A stretch of DNA of 48,855 nucleotides from CAYJSJ01 sp964373065 (GCA_964373065.1 CAYJSJ010000007.1:1-48855); one strand, 5' to 3'; numbered from the stretch's first letter, positions 33,501-41,806 are shown. Notes: generated by a model from the letters alone, not told the origin. Numbers and translations: made by a program.

Positions 33501-34027
33501 CGCGTCTGGGCGTGGAGATGGCGAGTACCGGGGAAGTAGCGTGCTTCGGGAAGAACGCAGAGCAAGCACTCCTCACGGCGCTCATGGCCGTAGGATTTAC
33601 AACGCCGAAGAAAAACATCCTCGTCACGATCGGGAGGCTTGAAGACAAGGTAGATCTGTTGCCCGGAATCCATGCGCTTTATGAACGAGGTTTTTCGTTC
33701 TTTGCCACAAAACGAACGCACGAATTTTTGGAATCACGCGGCATTCCGTCGGCCATGCTCCACAAAGTTTCGGAGCCAAGAAATCCGAACATTCGCGAAT
33801 ACTTGGAAAGGAAACGTATCGATCTTGTGGTCAATATCCCCACGCATTCACGCGGCGCCGAGCAGACTGACGGCTACTTTATACGCCGTCTGGCCACAGA
33901 CCACCGCATTCCACTTATCACCAATGTCCAGCTCTGTAAGCGATTGATAGAAGCTCTCTGCCAGGAAAATACGGAACACCTGCCGATTCTCGCATGGCCG
34001 GAACTTCTGGCCGGAAAGTACGACTGA
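30544..34027 (+). CDS. carB: carbamoyl-phosphate synthase large subunit, with low-complexity hinge insert and assembly gap
   Basis: Two ATP-grasp halves. The first (to about 32290) is of the LLLGSGALKIGEAGEFDYSG / LINPNIATNQTS type that I associate with Bacteroidetes and eukaryotic CAD enzymes; it has VIVRGAFALGGKGSGRA and VIEVNARLSRSSALASKATG. The second has VLGGGPYSIGSSVEFDWC, MINSNPETVSTDYD, VIVRPSYVLSGASM and the C-terminal MGS-like regulatory domain. At the hinge, where relatives have a short linker, the sequence becomes GNGEVGKWGSGEVGKWGKFP, then 100 N, then KFPSSQ before the second half. The frames match if the real gap is a multiple of 3. It is probably one protein; a genuine split cannot be excluded. 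No carA is in the window. Confidence 0.88.
32281..32471. repeat. low-complexity GGGGAAGTG / AAGTTCCC tracts within carB
   Basis: Before the gap are about five units of GGGGAAGTG followed by AAGTTCCC units; after the gap AAGTTCCC units continue, then the conserved AAAATCCTCGTC of the second half. The tract sits exactly at the hinge between the two synthetase halves. Confidence 0.85.
32353..32452. other. assembly gap (100 N)
   Basis: Scaffold gap in the carB hinge repeat. AAGTTCCC units are present on both sides, so the missing sequence is probably more of the same. Confidence 0.95.
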
Positions 34028-34072
34028 AGGCATTCGATGGGATTTTCTTTGCCCCTGGCACTCCTGATCGTC

Positions 34073-34078
34073 TACACT
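34073..34078 (+). promoter_or_regulatory. possible -10 of greA
   Basis: TACACT, giving a leader of about 22 nt to the ATG at 34107; TACTCT at 34088-34093 is an alternative. Confidence 0.25.
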
Positions 34079-34106
34079 CATACGCGGTACTCTTTCCCCC
34101 TTTCTC

Positions 34107-34625
34107 ATGCCAAAAGGCGACGCTACACAGACCCAAGATCCACCCATGGATGATCAGACGCTCGTAACCAGAGAAGGTTTAAAGAAGCTCCAGGCAGAAT
34201 TGGAAATCCTGAAGTCCGTCCGCCGAAAGGAAGTTGCCGAACGCCTTAAAGAAGCGATCTCCTATGGAGATCTTTCCGAAAACTCAGAATACCAGGAAGC
34301 AAAGAACGAGCAGGCGTTCACGGAAGGGAGAATTTTGGAACTCGAACAAATGATCAAGAGTGCCAAAATCATCGCCGAAAAAAAAGCGGATGCGCACGCA
34401 AAAGAGATCCAGATCGGCACGACCGTCACCGTTCGCAACAAAACAGAACATGACGAAGCCATTGCGTATACTATCGTCGGATCCACGGAAGCAAATCCGC
34501 AGGAACTGAAGATCAGCAACGAGTCCCCTGTGGGAAAAGCTCTCCTCGGCAGAAAAAGGGGGGATGTCGTGGACGTAAAAACTCCCGCCGGCGCGTTTAA
34601 GTACGAGATTCTGAAAGTCGCATAA
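34107..34625 (+). CDS. greA: transcription elongation factor GreA
   Basis: 172 residues. An N-terminal extension of about 19 residues (GDATQTQDPPMDDQTLV) precedes the usual start. The coiled-coil arm follows (LKKLQAELEILKSVRRKEVAERLKEA, then ISYGDLSENSEYQEAKNEQA with the acidic D-x-x-E tip residues). The FKBP-like C-terminal domain has IGTTVTV, YTIVGSTEANP, ISNESPVGKALLGRKRGDVV and VKTPAG. It restarts backtracked RNA polymerase by stimulating transcript cleavage. An internal ATG at 34146 could also start it. Confidence 0.96.
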   Translation: MPKGDATQTQDPPMDDQTLVTREGLKKLQAELEILKSVRRKEVAERLKEAISYGDLSENSEYQEAKNEQAFTEGRILELEQMIKSAKIIAEKKADAHAKEIQIGTTVTVRNKTEHDEAIAYTIVGSTEANPQELKISNESPVGKALLGRKRGDVVDVKTPAGAFKYEILKVA

Positions 34626-34646
34626 CGCTTGAACCATACTGCGGAA

Positions 34647-34655
34647 TGCTAGTAC
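34647..34655 (+). promoter_or_regulatory. extended -10 of the 34665 gene
   Basis: TG, one base, TAGTAC (34650-34655); the ATG follows 9 nt later. Confidence 0.3.
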
Positions 34656-34664
34656 CATGAACCT

Positions 34665-35051
34665 ATGACAGATTCAGCAGCAGGTGCATCGGGAAGCCTG
34701 AATATTCCCGACGAAGTCCGGAAACGATTCCCGGATCTGATCGCACTTATTTTCGCGTCTCAAAGCATGAACGACGAGGAGCGGCAGTACTGGGTGAATA
34801 TCCTCCCGATCATGACGCCGGAGCAGATACAGAATCTGCGCGATATTCTGGAAAACGAGAGAAAGCAGCTCGCAGCAATCGATAAAAAATACGCAAATCA
34901 ACCACGAGGACCCCAAAGCCCTGAGCGGCTGGCAGAGATGCAAGAAGACAGAAAAAAGAAAAAACGAGAGCGAACGTCGCTGGAATACAATGCCGAGAAG
35001 AAGGAAGATGTGCAGACTGAGGAACTTTTAAAGAAGATTGAAGAGCTCTAA
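34665..35051 (+). CDS. small helical hypothetical protein
   Basis: 128 residues, not recognised as a named family. The N-terminal half contains IPDEVRKRFPDLIALIFASQSM and DEERQYWVNILPIMTPEQIQNLRDIL. The C-terminal half is a charged coiled coil rich in Lys and Glu (MQEDRKKKKRERTSLEYNAE). Cytoplasmic by composition. Lies between greA and holA, convergent with the latter; the stops are 15 nt apart. Confidence 0.7.
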   Translation: MTDSAAGASGSLNIPDEVRKRFPDLIALIFASQSMNDEERQYWVNILPIMTPEQIQNLRDILENERKQLAAIDKKYANQPRGPQSPERLAEMQEDRKKKKRERTSLEYNAEKKEDVQTEELLKKIEEL

Positions 35052-35066
35052 ACCCGCTACGTTTCG

Positions 35067-36029
35067 TCAGCGTGCAAACTGCAAAATGCACGTGTCGATA
35101 ATGGTGAGCATCTCTTCGGGGCTTTCTGCTGAAGAACGGAAACCGCCCGTCTTAAGCTTAGTATCTGCGAAGACGAACGCACGGACGGCGGCCAGTAATT
35201 GTTCCGGAGGAAGCGCACGGACCATAGGGATGAGTGTTCGCGCAGTCTGCGGCTTAACGCCGACACTTTTGCAAACCGCTACCGGTGTAGTCTTTCCATC
35301 CCTGAGGGCTGCGTTCACGCAAACGATCTGACTTACGATCCAAAGAAGCATATTCCACAGAGCCTCAGGACTCTCACCTTTCTGTATCGTTTCATTGGCA
35401 AAGAGTAACGCACGATCACTGTGCCCCTCGCCGAGGAGATCCATCATCTTCCATCCGGCTTGCTCAGCGGAAAGCATAACGAGCGCATCGATATCCGCAT
35501 CTACAATGTCTCTGCCATAGGCATAGGTCGCCAGTTTCTCTATTTCCACAGCGAGCAGCATTTGATCTCCCCCGACAACCACAGTAAGTCGCTCCGCCAT
35601 ACGTTCGGACATCCGTGCTCCGTACGAGTGGCAGCAGGCTACGACCCACAACACCAACTTTCGCTGCGAAAGCGGCGGGAACGCTTTCACCTCAGCTACC
35701 TTGAGAAATGCTTTCGTCGCGGTCAGTCGCTTGTCCGGATTTGGATCGCAAATAAGCAGAAGCGTACATGGATGAATGTATTGGAGCAGTAAGGCACACT
35801 GCTGTTGCTCCATTCGCGGAATCCCATTCAAAATAATGAGTCTCCGTGTGGAAATAAACGGAGCAGAGGAAACGGCATCAAGTAATTCATGAAATATAAT
35901 TGCACATCCGTCAATGCGAGTGAGGTTTTCCTCGCCATGCTTTGCCTTGAAAGAGCTTTCCCAACGTCGGCGCTCCGCACGAAGTTCGAATGCATTGACG
36001 CCGGTAAAGAGAAATATCTGGGATGACAT
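35067..36029 (-). CDS. holA: DNA polymerase III delta subunit
   Basis: 320 residues from the ATG at 36029; a TTG at 36080 would add 17 residues of non-conserved sequence. N-terminal fold with QIFLFTGVNAFELRAERRRWESSF (the F-x-x-G-x-x-x-x-x-x-E/R start of HolA), SAPFISTRRLIILNGIPRM, LLLICDPNPDKR, then the lid and C-terminal collar domain (AVEIEKLATYAYGRDIVDADIDALV; DRALLFANETIQKGESPEALWNML). Delta opens the beta clamp in the clamp-loader complex. HolA proteins are divergent, so assignment rests on pattern and length. Confidence 0.85.
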   Translation of the reverse strand: MSSQIFLFTGVNAFELRAERRRWESSFKAKHGEENLTRIDGCAIIFHELLDAVSSAPFISTRRLIILNGIPRMEQQQCALLLQYIHPCTLLLICDPNPDKRLTATKAFLKVAEVKAFPPLSQRKLVLWVVACCHSYGARMSERMAERLTVVVGGDQMLLAVEIEKLATYAYGRDIVDADIDALVMLSAEQAGWKMMDLLGEGHSDRALLFANETIQKGESPEALWNMLLWIVSQIVCVNAALRDGKTTPVAVCKSVGVKPQTARTLIPMVRALPPEQLLAAVRAFVFADTKLKTGGFRSSAESPEEMLTIIDTCILQFAR

Positions 36030-36111
36030 CTGAGACAGAGCGTAGGCGATAGAATATACAATAATGCAGTAATTTATCAACTACACTCCCCTCCTCAGAA
36101 ACGGAGAGATC

Positions 36112-36120
36112 TGGTATAAT
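36112..36120 (+). promoter_or_regulatory. extended -10 of the dockerin-cohesin operon
   Basis: TGGTATAAT (TATAAT at 36115-36120), a consensus extended -10. The ATG at 36129 is 8 nt downstream, so the leader is about 2 nt. Confidence 0.6.
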
Positions 36121-36128
36121 ACGATGAT

Positions 36129-36455
36129 ATGTACATCAGATACCCACACTTCGTCCGGAGGAACATGAAGATGATTGCCATAGGAGCTGCGAGCATTGCT
36201 GCATCGTTTCTTGTCGGGATCCAGACAGCCGGAGACGTTAAACCTATCGCTCTCATAGAAGCCGGCGGGTCTGCAGCAACGGGGGACATAGACGGTAACG
36301 GCGTCGTAGATCTTTTAGATGCTCTGGCCATACTGGAAATCGCACAAGGTTACCGGGAACCGACACCCAAGCAGCTTCTGGCGGATCCGAGCGGCAACGG
36401 CGCACTAACGGTCGAAGATGCAATCCGTCTCCTCTCTACGCTCTCCCTTCGATAA
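36129..36455 (+). CDS. dockerin-like protein with N-terminal signal-anchor
   Basis: 108 residues. A basic N-terminus and hydrophobic stretch (MKMIAIGAASIAASFLVGIQ) form a signal peptide or anchor. The C-terminal 55 residues read as a type-I-dockerin-like pair of EF-hand-type loops: GDIDGNGVVDLLDALAILEI (D-x-D-G-N-G-x-V-D-x-x-D) and LADPSGNGALTVEDAIRLLS (D-x-S-G-N-G-x-x-x-x-x-D, with the second calcium ligand degenerate). Dockerins bind cohesin domains, and the next gene, 6 nt downstream, has a cohesin-like domain, so these two products may bind each other. Confidence 0.78.
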   Translation: MYIRYPHFVRRNMKMIAIGAASIAASFLVGIQTAGDVKPIALIEAGGSAATGDIDGNGVVDLLDALAILEIAQGYREPTPKQLLADPSGNGALTVEDAIRLLSTLSLR

Positions 36456-36461
36456 TACACC

Positions 36462-38030
36462 ATGCACAGTGCGTTCTCCCTCTGTCGGCTACGCACTCGT
36501 ATTCAGGCAACCTGCCTGGCTGCCGGAATGACGGTACTGTTTGCTGCCCTACCCGCGTTGGCTGCGCTGCAGGATGCAACCTTCGAATTCCACCCGTATT
36601 GCATAGAGAATAACGCCGATGGCGACGACTGGATTTTCGGACCTATCCCCAGCCCTGGCATTGTGGCAGAAACGCGCAACGGGGACGGCGTCCTTTGCAC
36701 AAAATTTGACGTGCTGGATCCGCAGACGCTGCGCACTCCGCCGCTCCGCAAAGGAGACACACTCGACATTCAACTTGTTATTAAAAACCCCGGCAGACAA
36801 GCGATGCGGAGAGTGCGGGCTTGGCTGTCGTATGACCCAAACATTCTCGAAGGCACGCTTCTAAACATAAATGACGCCTTCGCACAGGTGACGCCCGACG
36901 AAAAAAATTTCTCGGAGAAGGAAGGTTACGCAAAAATGGAAGCGACTGTCGCCGGTAAAACCGTCAATGACGAAAACATTATTTTCGCTCGTCTGCAATT
37001 TACGGTAAAGGAGCAAAACGCCATCGGAACGCCCATCACCTTCTACGATGTGCAACCGGGTGGCAAAAGCGTCATTATGGCAGCGGAGGGAAGTGGTGAA
37101 ACGTACATCATGAAAGAAGAGCCGGGCGTCCTACTCGTCACATTTGCAGAGAGCGCGGCGTCGGATGTGGAAACACCGGCTACAGCGGAAGAAAGCGACG
37201 GCAATTCCCTCGGAAACATCTTCGATACATTCCCCGAGCCCAATACCGCATCTGCAGGGACGGGAACAACCGGCGGGAACGTTTCATCTTTGTCAACAGC
37301 AAAGAATAGCGGAAATTCGTGCGTGCGTGACGCGGACTGTGGAGAATCCGGCACCTGCGAAAGAGGATCTTGTGCAGTGCTTCCGAGCAAACTCCCAAAC
37401 GGTAGCGTTTGTGCTGTGGACCCGGACTGCCGAAGCGGGCTCTGCGGAAGCGGAGTATGTATTCCCATGCTTACCAGTGTGGAAGGGGACATTCCTCCGG
37501 AGCAAAGTACTGGAACGCGTACCGCATTCTCGCTGCTGCAGGTGCGTAATCTTCGCGTTACCACCGAAGGAAGTTCTGTGTTTCTTGCGTGGGATCCGCT
37601 GCTCTCCTCACAACTCAAAGCGTATACCATCTATTATGGAACGACATCCGGAAGATACATCCAGCGAAAAACCATAGACCAGAGCGAAACAAACGTTACG
37701 CTGCGCTCGCTCCCTCTTGAGGCGCGGTACTACTTCGCCGTACGAGCATTAAGCATGCTCGACGAAGAGAGTGCCTTCAGTCAGGAAGTTTCCGTTATCA
37801 CGGGTAACCCGAACTCCTCCACCGCTCCTCTGGATGCCGGTGCAATACTCGGATCTTCCGGAAGAAACCCTGTCGGAAATATTTTGGATAGGAGAACGGG
37901 AGGCAACGTACCCGGCGAAACAGGGGCATCGTCGACTGCGCTTCTCTTCCTCCTTTGCTCGGCCATTATCGGAACAATATTTGCATTTCGCAGCCAATTA
38001 ACAGCCGACATCCAAAACCCTCATGTCTAA
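36462..38030 (+). CDS. surface protein with cohesin-like, Cys-rich and fibronectin-III domains
   Basis: 522 residues. Signal peptide (ending LPALAA). The cohesin-like region at about 90-225 starts with KGDTLDIQLVIKNPGRQAM and AWLSYDPNILEG and continues to IIFARLQFTVKEQNAIGT, the pattern of cohesin strands (D-x-x-x-V-x-V-x-x-x-N, L-x-Y-D-x-x-x-L). A Ser/Thr/Gly linker leads to a Cys-rich segment (SCVRDADCGESGTCERGSC; CAVDPDCRSGLCGSGVC) with eleven Cys. An FN3 domain follows at about 360-450 (NLRVTTEGSSVFLAWDPLLS to YYFAVRALS). The C-terminus has PGETGASS, a hydrophobic helix and FRSQ, resembling a sortase signal. The stop overlaps the next gene's ATG (ATGTCTAA). Confidence 0.8.
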   Translation: MHSAFSLCRLRTRIQATCLAAGMTVLFAALPALAALQDATFEFHPYCIENNADGDDWIFGPIPSPGIVAETRNGDGVLCTKFDVLDPQTLRTPPLRKGDTLDIQLVIKNPGRQAMRRVRAWLSYDPNILEGTLLNINDAFAQVTPDEKNFSEKEGYAKMEATVAGKTVNDENIIFARLQFTVKEQNAIGTPITFYDVQPGGKSVIMAAEGSGETYIMKEEPGVLLVTFAESAASDVETPATAEESDGNSLGNIFDTFPEPNTASAGTGTTGGNVSSLSTAKNSGNSCVRDADCGESGTCERGSCAVLPSKLPNGSVCAVDPDCRSGLCGSGVCIPMLTSVEGDIPPEQSTGTRTAFSLLQVRNLRVTTEGSSVFLAWDPLLSSQLKAYTIYYGTTSGRYIQRKTIDQSETNVTLRSLPLEARYYFAVRALSMLDEESAFSQEVSVITGNPNSSTAPLDAGAILGSSGRNPVGNILDRRTGGNVPGETGASSTALLFLLCSAIIGTIFAFRSQLTADIQNPHV

Positions 38031-38904
38031 CATGCACCCTCATTGGCAATCCGATGAAGAGGTACCTGTACGGGTGGTGGAACGTGTGAATGCACCACCG
38101 AACCCGGAGGTGGGACAGATGCTGCTTATTTCCCGTCGCCCCGCTGCGATCATCGGCATAGTACTGGTGCTTGGGTTGGGATTTTTCTTCTTCCATGGCG
38201 TCGATGCGCTTCGAGGGCAGCTGGGAAACGAAGAGTCCGAAGAGCGAATCATACGCATAGGTACGGGCGGACCCCTTCCACGGAGGCTCGAAGTAGAACA
38301 TGGCCAAACCATCACGTGGGTGAATGATTTGGAAACTCCCGTGAGCTTCGCATCACAGACGCTCTGCAGCGACACGGGGTTCTGCCTCCAATCGGGAATC
38401 CTCCTACCCGGTGATGAAATGCACTTCACCATAACGCCGGACATCCGGTCCGGACCGTACGCCTATGCATCTGCCGATGCCCCTGAACTACGTGGAGAAG
38501 TTATAGTCATTACCGAGACAGTAGAAGACTTTGCAACCAGAAGCGCCGCAGATGATTTTATAGGAAATCCCTTAGACAGTGTCCCCGCAGAGCAAGCAGG
38601 TACCCAACCGCCCGTTGCAAGTGTTCAAATTCCCAGAAACCCCTATACCGTGACTGGTGATAAAACGCATCCGTTTGACTCGTCTGGCGAGCCGATTCCT
38701 GAAGCATTCGGCGAGAGCTCCCGTGCACCTATGAGCCCACTGCTTTCGGTAAATAACAGGCCCATGAGACAACCGCAAACGGGACCAGGGGTGTGGATCG
38801 TGATCGCACTGAGCATCGTCGTCCTCTGGCACTTCACCAGAGATTGCTTTGCTCTTCGGGGCTTGCTCTCTATCATGCGTGCATGCCCGAAGCGACCGCA
38901 CTGA
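38023..38904 (+). CDS. membrane protein with cupredoxin-like domain and sortase-type C-terminus
   Basis: 293 residues. The N-terminal 40 residues are cytoplasmic, then one helix (PAAIIGIVLVLGLGFFFFHG). The outside domain at about 85-165 has the cupredoxin-like pattern PRRLEVEHGQTITWVNDLET and SGILLPGDEMHFTITPD, but the His and Cys copper ligands expected after W-x-N and near the C-terminal strand are not in place, so metal binding is doubtful. A Pro/Ser-rich linker leads to QPQTGPG, a hydrophobic helix (VWIVIALSIVVLW) and basic residues. It overlaps the cohesin gene by 8 nt, so translation is coupled. The tail overlaps the VIT gene start. Confidence 0.7.
   Translation: MSNMHPHWQSDEEVPVRVVERVNAPPNPEVGQMLLISRRPAAIIGIVLVLGLGFFFFHGVDALRGQLGNEESEERIIRIGTGGPLPRRLEVEHGQTITWVNDLETPVSFASQTLCSDTGFCLQSGILLPGDEMHFTITPDIRSGPYAYASADAPELRGEVIVITETVEDFATRSAADDFIGNPLDSVPAEQAGTQPPVASVQIPRNPYTVTGDKTHPFDSSGEPIPEAFGESSRAPMSPLLSVNNRPMRQPQTGPGVWIVIALSIVVLWHFTRDCFALRGLLSIMRACPKRPH
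38871..38876 (+). promoter_or_regulatory. -10 element of the VIT-family gene
   Basis: TATCAT, exactly 6 nt before the ATG at 38883; lies inside the 3' end of the upstream gene. TTTGCT is 17 nt upstream (38848-38853). Confidence 0.4.
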
Positions 38905-39632
38905 GAAAGCGAACGGAAGAACACATGCGCAAAGAGAAGCATGGCCATAGACTCGGTCCCTTTATTCAAGATGTCGTCTACGGAGGCAACGACGGTATCG
39001 TCACGACGTTTGCCGTGGTGGCAGGCACGGTGGGAGCAGATCTCCCGCGGTATGTGGTGATCATCTTGGGACTTGCAAATCTCCTGGCCGACGGCATTTC
39101 CATGGCAACGGGGGCGTTCCTGTCCATCAAATCAGAGCGTGATCAATACAAAAGAACACGCAAAGAGGAACTGCAGGAAATTGCCAGCATTCCCAGCATC
39201 GAGCAGGAAGAAATACGCATTGCCTACGAGAAGAAAGGATTCACCGGCAAGGATCTCGACCGTGTGACCGAGATCATTACGAGCGATCCGGATGTGTGGG
39301 CGGATACCATGATGATGGAGGAACATGGGATGACGCTTGAAAACTCGTCCCGCCCCTTGATGCATGGAGCGATGACATTTCTTTCGTTTCAACTCTTCGG
39401 AGCGATTCCCCTGCTCCCCTATCTCCTCGGCATGCAGCAGGGTCAGCGGTTTTCAACGGCAATTTGGTCTACATTTGCGGCGCTTTTTTTGCTCGGGCTC
39501 ACGCGAAGCGCCGTTACAAAGGAGAGGCTGTTTCGGGGACCGATAGAAATCATGAGTGTGGGAGCCGCTGGAGCCATCGTTGCCTACCTTATCGGATTTC
39601 TCTTCAAGGGAACTGTGGGAATTGTCCTCTAG
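38883..39632 (+). CDS. VIT1/CCC1-family iron/manganese transporter
   Basis: 249 residues from the ATG at 38883; upstream in-frame sequence overlaps the previous gene and lies before the promoter. First helix signature DVVYGGNDGIVTTFAVVAGT and second helix NLLADGISMATGAFLSIKSE are diagnostic for the family. The cytosolic metal-binding helices between helices 2 and 3 are acidic (EELQEIASIPSIEQEEIRIA; DVWADTMMMEEHGM) with Met and Glu ligands. Three C-terminal helices follow. It exports Fe(II) or Mn(II) from the cytosol. A canonical member by length and motifs. Confidence 0.93.
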   Translation: MPEATALRKRTEEHMRKEKHGHRLGPFIQDVVYGGNDGIVTTFAVVAGTVGADLPRYVVIILGLANLLADGISMATGAFLSIKSERDQYKRTRKEELQEIASIPSIEQEEIRIAYEKKGFTGKDLDRVTEIITSDPDVWADTMMMEEHGMTLENSSRPLMHGAMTFLSFQLFGAIPLLPYLLGMQQGQRFSTAIWSTFAALFLLGLTRSAVTKERLFRGPIEIMSVGAAGAIVAYLIGFLFKGTVGIVL

Positions 39633-39650
39633 GCGTGAACGCCATAGACT
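39622..39650 (+). promoter_or_regulatory. promoter of the TMTC-like gene
   Basis: TTGTCC (39622-39627), 17-nt spacer, TAGACT (39645-39650), with the ATG at 39657 6 nt after the -10: a clean predicted leaderless promoter, partly inside the end of the VIT gene. Confidence 0.55.
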
Positions 39651-39656
39651 GCCGTC

Positions 39657-41576
39657 ATGAAGGAATCGCTGCGCCGTCTTCCATGGGCACTCATCGGAGG
39701 ATTTATGCTGCTTGGCGTTTTTGTGTACGGAACATCTCTCGGGAACGAATTCGTCCGTTGGGATGACGGGCTTTTGATTTATGAAAACCCTGCCATTCGT
39801 GGCATGACGCTTTCAAACCTTCGAACCATCTTCACCACCTACGACCCTGAGCTCTACATTCCACTCACGCTTTTTTCGTATCAGATCGACTACATGATCA
39901 GTGGCACAAACCCAGCGTTCTACCACATACACAGCCTCATGCTCCATATCCTGAATGCCTTGCTTGTTACGTGGATCATGCGCCTGCTTGGCGTCCATAA
40001 ACAAATTGCGCTCTTCACAGGCCTCCTTTTCCTGCTCCATCCGCTGCATACCGAAGCCGTTGTATGGGCAAGCGGAAGAAAAGACCTTCTTTCGGCAGTG
40101 TTTTTTCTGCTGAGTTTGGGGGCGTACATGACACACAGAGAACAATTAATTGCGGCGCAAGCACATGAAGATTTTCAACGGAGTACGCTCACATACACCT
40201 TGAGCATCATTGCGTTTTTACTTGGACTTTTAGCCAAAGTAACTGTGCTCACGCTGCCTGCGGTTATCGTCATCGTGGCGATGTTTAGGCGGTGGAAACT
40301 TGACCGGAGATTCTGGATGGAGCTCGCACCATATATGCTACTGTCCCTCGTCTTTGCCATAATCGCATACTACGGAAAGACGGGAGTGATCGACTCTTCG
40401 TCCACACTCGAAAAACTTTTGATCGCACCCTACAGTGCAATATTTTATTTGGAAAAACTGATACTACCGCTGCGCCTGGCTGTCATCTATCCCTTCACGG
40501 GGGCCGTTGACATTATGGATCTGCGCATCGCAGTGCCGATCCTGCTCTGCGGCGCACTTACGATTGCCGGACTCCTGAGCCTTCGCAAAAAGAAATTGGT
40601 ATTTTTCGCACTCGCATTCTTCGCGCTCACTATCAGTCCGTCGTTGCTGAACTTCTCTAAGGGGGATTTTCTCTACTTTGCGTCCGACCGGTACGCGTAC
40701 ATTCCTTCCATCGGCATACTCTTCCTGCTGGCATACGCTGTACATTCCCTGCAAGAGCACTTTCGCAGGAACGCGCTCCCCGTGTATGCACTTATCTTGA
40801 TCATTGTAGCCGTCCTCAGCCACCGCCAGTCTCTTGTGTGGGCAAATAGCACAACCCTGTTTACGAATACCATCACGCTCTATCCGCAGGCACATACTGC
40901 ACACAATAACATGGGAAATATCTACAGAACCGGCGGAGACGTGGAACGGGCAATCGACTCCTATGAAGAGGCTCTTCGACTGAGTGAGGAGTTCGGCAGA
41001 GGAAACGCCGCCCTCTACGGGCGCTCGAAAATCCTCACAAATCTTGCATCTGCCGAGCGATCACGGGGGAATACCGCACTCGCAGAGCAGTACGTGGATG
41101 ATGCCGAGCGCCTAAACCCTCGTAACCTACACGTCTATCTGCAGCGGGGCATCGGCTACGCAAGCAGTGGGAGATTGAGCGAAGCGGAAGCGGAGTACAA
41201 AAAAGCACTGAAGATCGACGAAACATTTACGAGTGTAAAAGTCAATCTTGGCGCACTCTACGTCAACATGCGCCGACCGGAAGAAGCGATAGTAGTGCTC
41301 AATGACGCCATTGCGTGGAATCCGTATTATCCGCAGGCGCACTATAACCTCGGGCTGGCACTCCGAGCAATCGGAAGAAATCGAGAAGCTCTGGACGCAT
41401 ACAAGATGGCTGTATCATTGGAACCCTCCTTCGTCGCCGCACGTATCAATCTGGGCATTCTCTATGCAGAACGAAATGACATCGATGCAGCCATACAGGA
41501 ATTTCGCGAAGTGCTTCGTTACAGTCCCGAAAACTCCCGCGTGCTCTCCGCACTCAGACAACTCGGGGCATTGTAA
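39657..41576 (+). CDS. TMTC-like GT-C membrane glycosyltransferase with C-terminal TPRs
   Basis: 639 residues. The first 400 or so contain about ten membrane helices. The first outer loop has GNEFVRWDDGLLIYENPAIR, with the D-D typical of GT-C enzymes using polyprenyl-phosphate sugars, then HIHSLMLHILNALLVTW and LLFLLHPLHTEAVVWASGRK, which match the TMTC family. The C-terminal 220 residues are TPR repeats (NNMGNIYRTGGDVERAIDSY; YGRSKILTNLASAERSRGN; VNLGALYVNMRRPEEAIVVL; ARINLGILYAERNDIDAAIQ). It may mannosylate or otherwise glycosylate exported proteins. First gene of a surface-glycan region. Confidence 0.85.
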   Translation: MKESLRRLPWALIGGFMLLGVFVYGTSLGNEFVRWDDGLLIYENPAIRGMTLSNLRTIFTTYDPELYIPLTLFSYQIDYMISGTNPAFYHIHSLMLHILNALLVTWIMRLLGVHKQIALFTGLLFLLHPLHTEAVVWASGRKDLLSAVFFLLSLGAYMTHREQLIAAQAHEDFQRSTLTYTLSIIAFLLGLLAKVTVLTLPAVIVIVAMFRRWKLDRRFWMELAPYMLLSLVFAIIAYYGKTGVIDSSSTLEKLLIAPYSAIFYLEKLILPLRLAVIYPFTGAVDIMDLRIAVPILLCGALTIAGLLSLRKKKLVFFALAFFALTISPSLLNFSKGDFLYFASDRYAYIPSIGILFLLAYAVHSLQEHFRRNALPVYALILIIVAVLSHRQSLVWANSTTLFTNTITLYPQAHTAHNNMGNIYRTGGDVERAIDSYEEALRLSEEFGRGNAALYGRSKILTNLASAERSRGNTALAEQYVDDAERLNPRNLHVYLQRGIGYASSGRLSEAEAEYKKALKIDETFTSVKVNLGALYVNMRRPEEAIVVLNDAIAWNPYYPQAHYNLGLALRAIGRNREALDAYKMAVSLEPSFVAARINLGILYAERNDIDAAIQEFREVLRYSPENSRVLSALRQLGAL

Positions 41577-41680
41577 GGTTTGTACGCACTATCATTTTCT
41601 CTCTATAGAGCAACAACTAGGGCATCCATCATCTTCGGAGAAAGTAATTCTTGCCGCATACTCATGAGAGGAGTGCTCAC

Positions 41681-41799
41681 TGACGAATGAATTCGTCTTT
41701 TCGCTCAAATGCTCGCCGGCGGTTTAAACCGCCGGCTAACGTTGCAGAAAGCAGGAATTCATTCCGGATGAGCATGTTGAGTCATTATTCAGAGCTTCC
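41681..41799 (-). repeat. dispersed palindromic intergenic repeat, copy B
   Basis: Reverse complement of the element at 54-172 in block order: GACGAAT/ATTCGTC hairpin at about 41682-41697, core palindrome GCCGGCGGTTTAAACCGCCGGC at 41715-41736, and the CATTATTCAGAGC end at about 41783-41795. The outer arms of the core palindrome are lost on one side. The spacer 41577-41822 contains only this and the DoxX promoter. Confidence 0.8.
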
Positions 41800-41806
41800 C
41801 TAGCTG

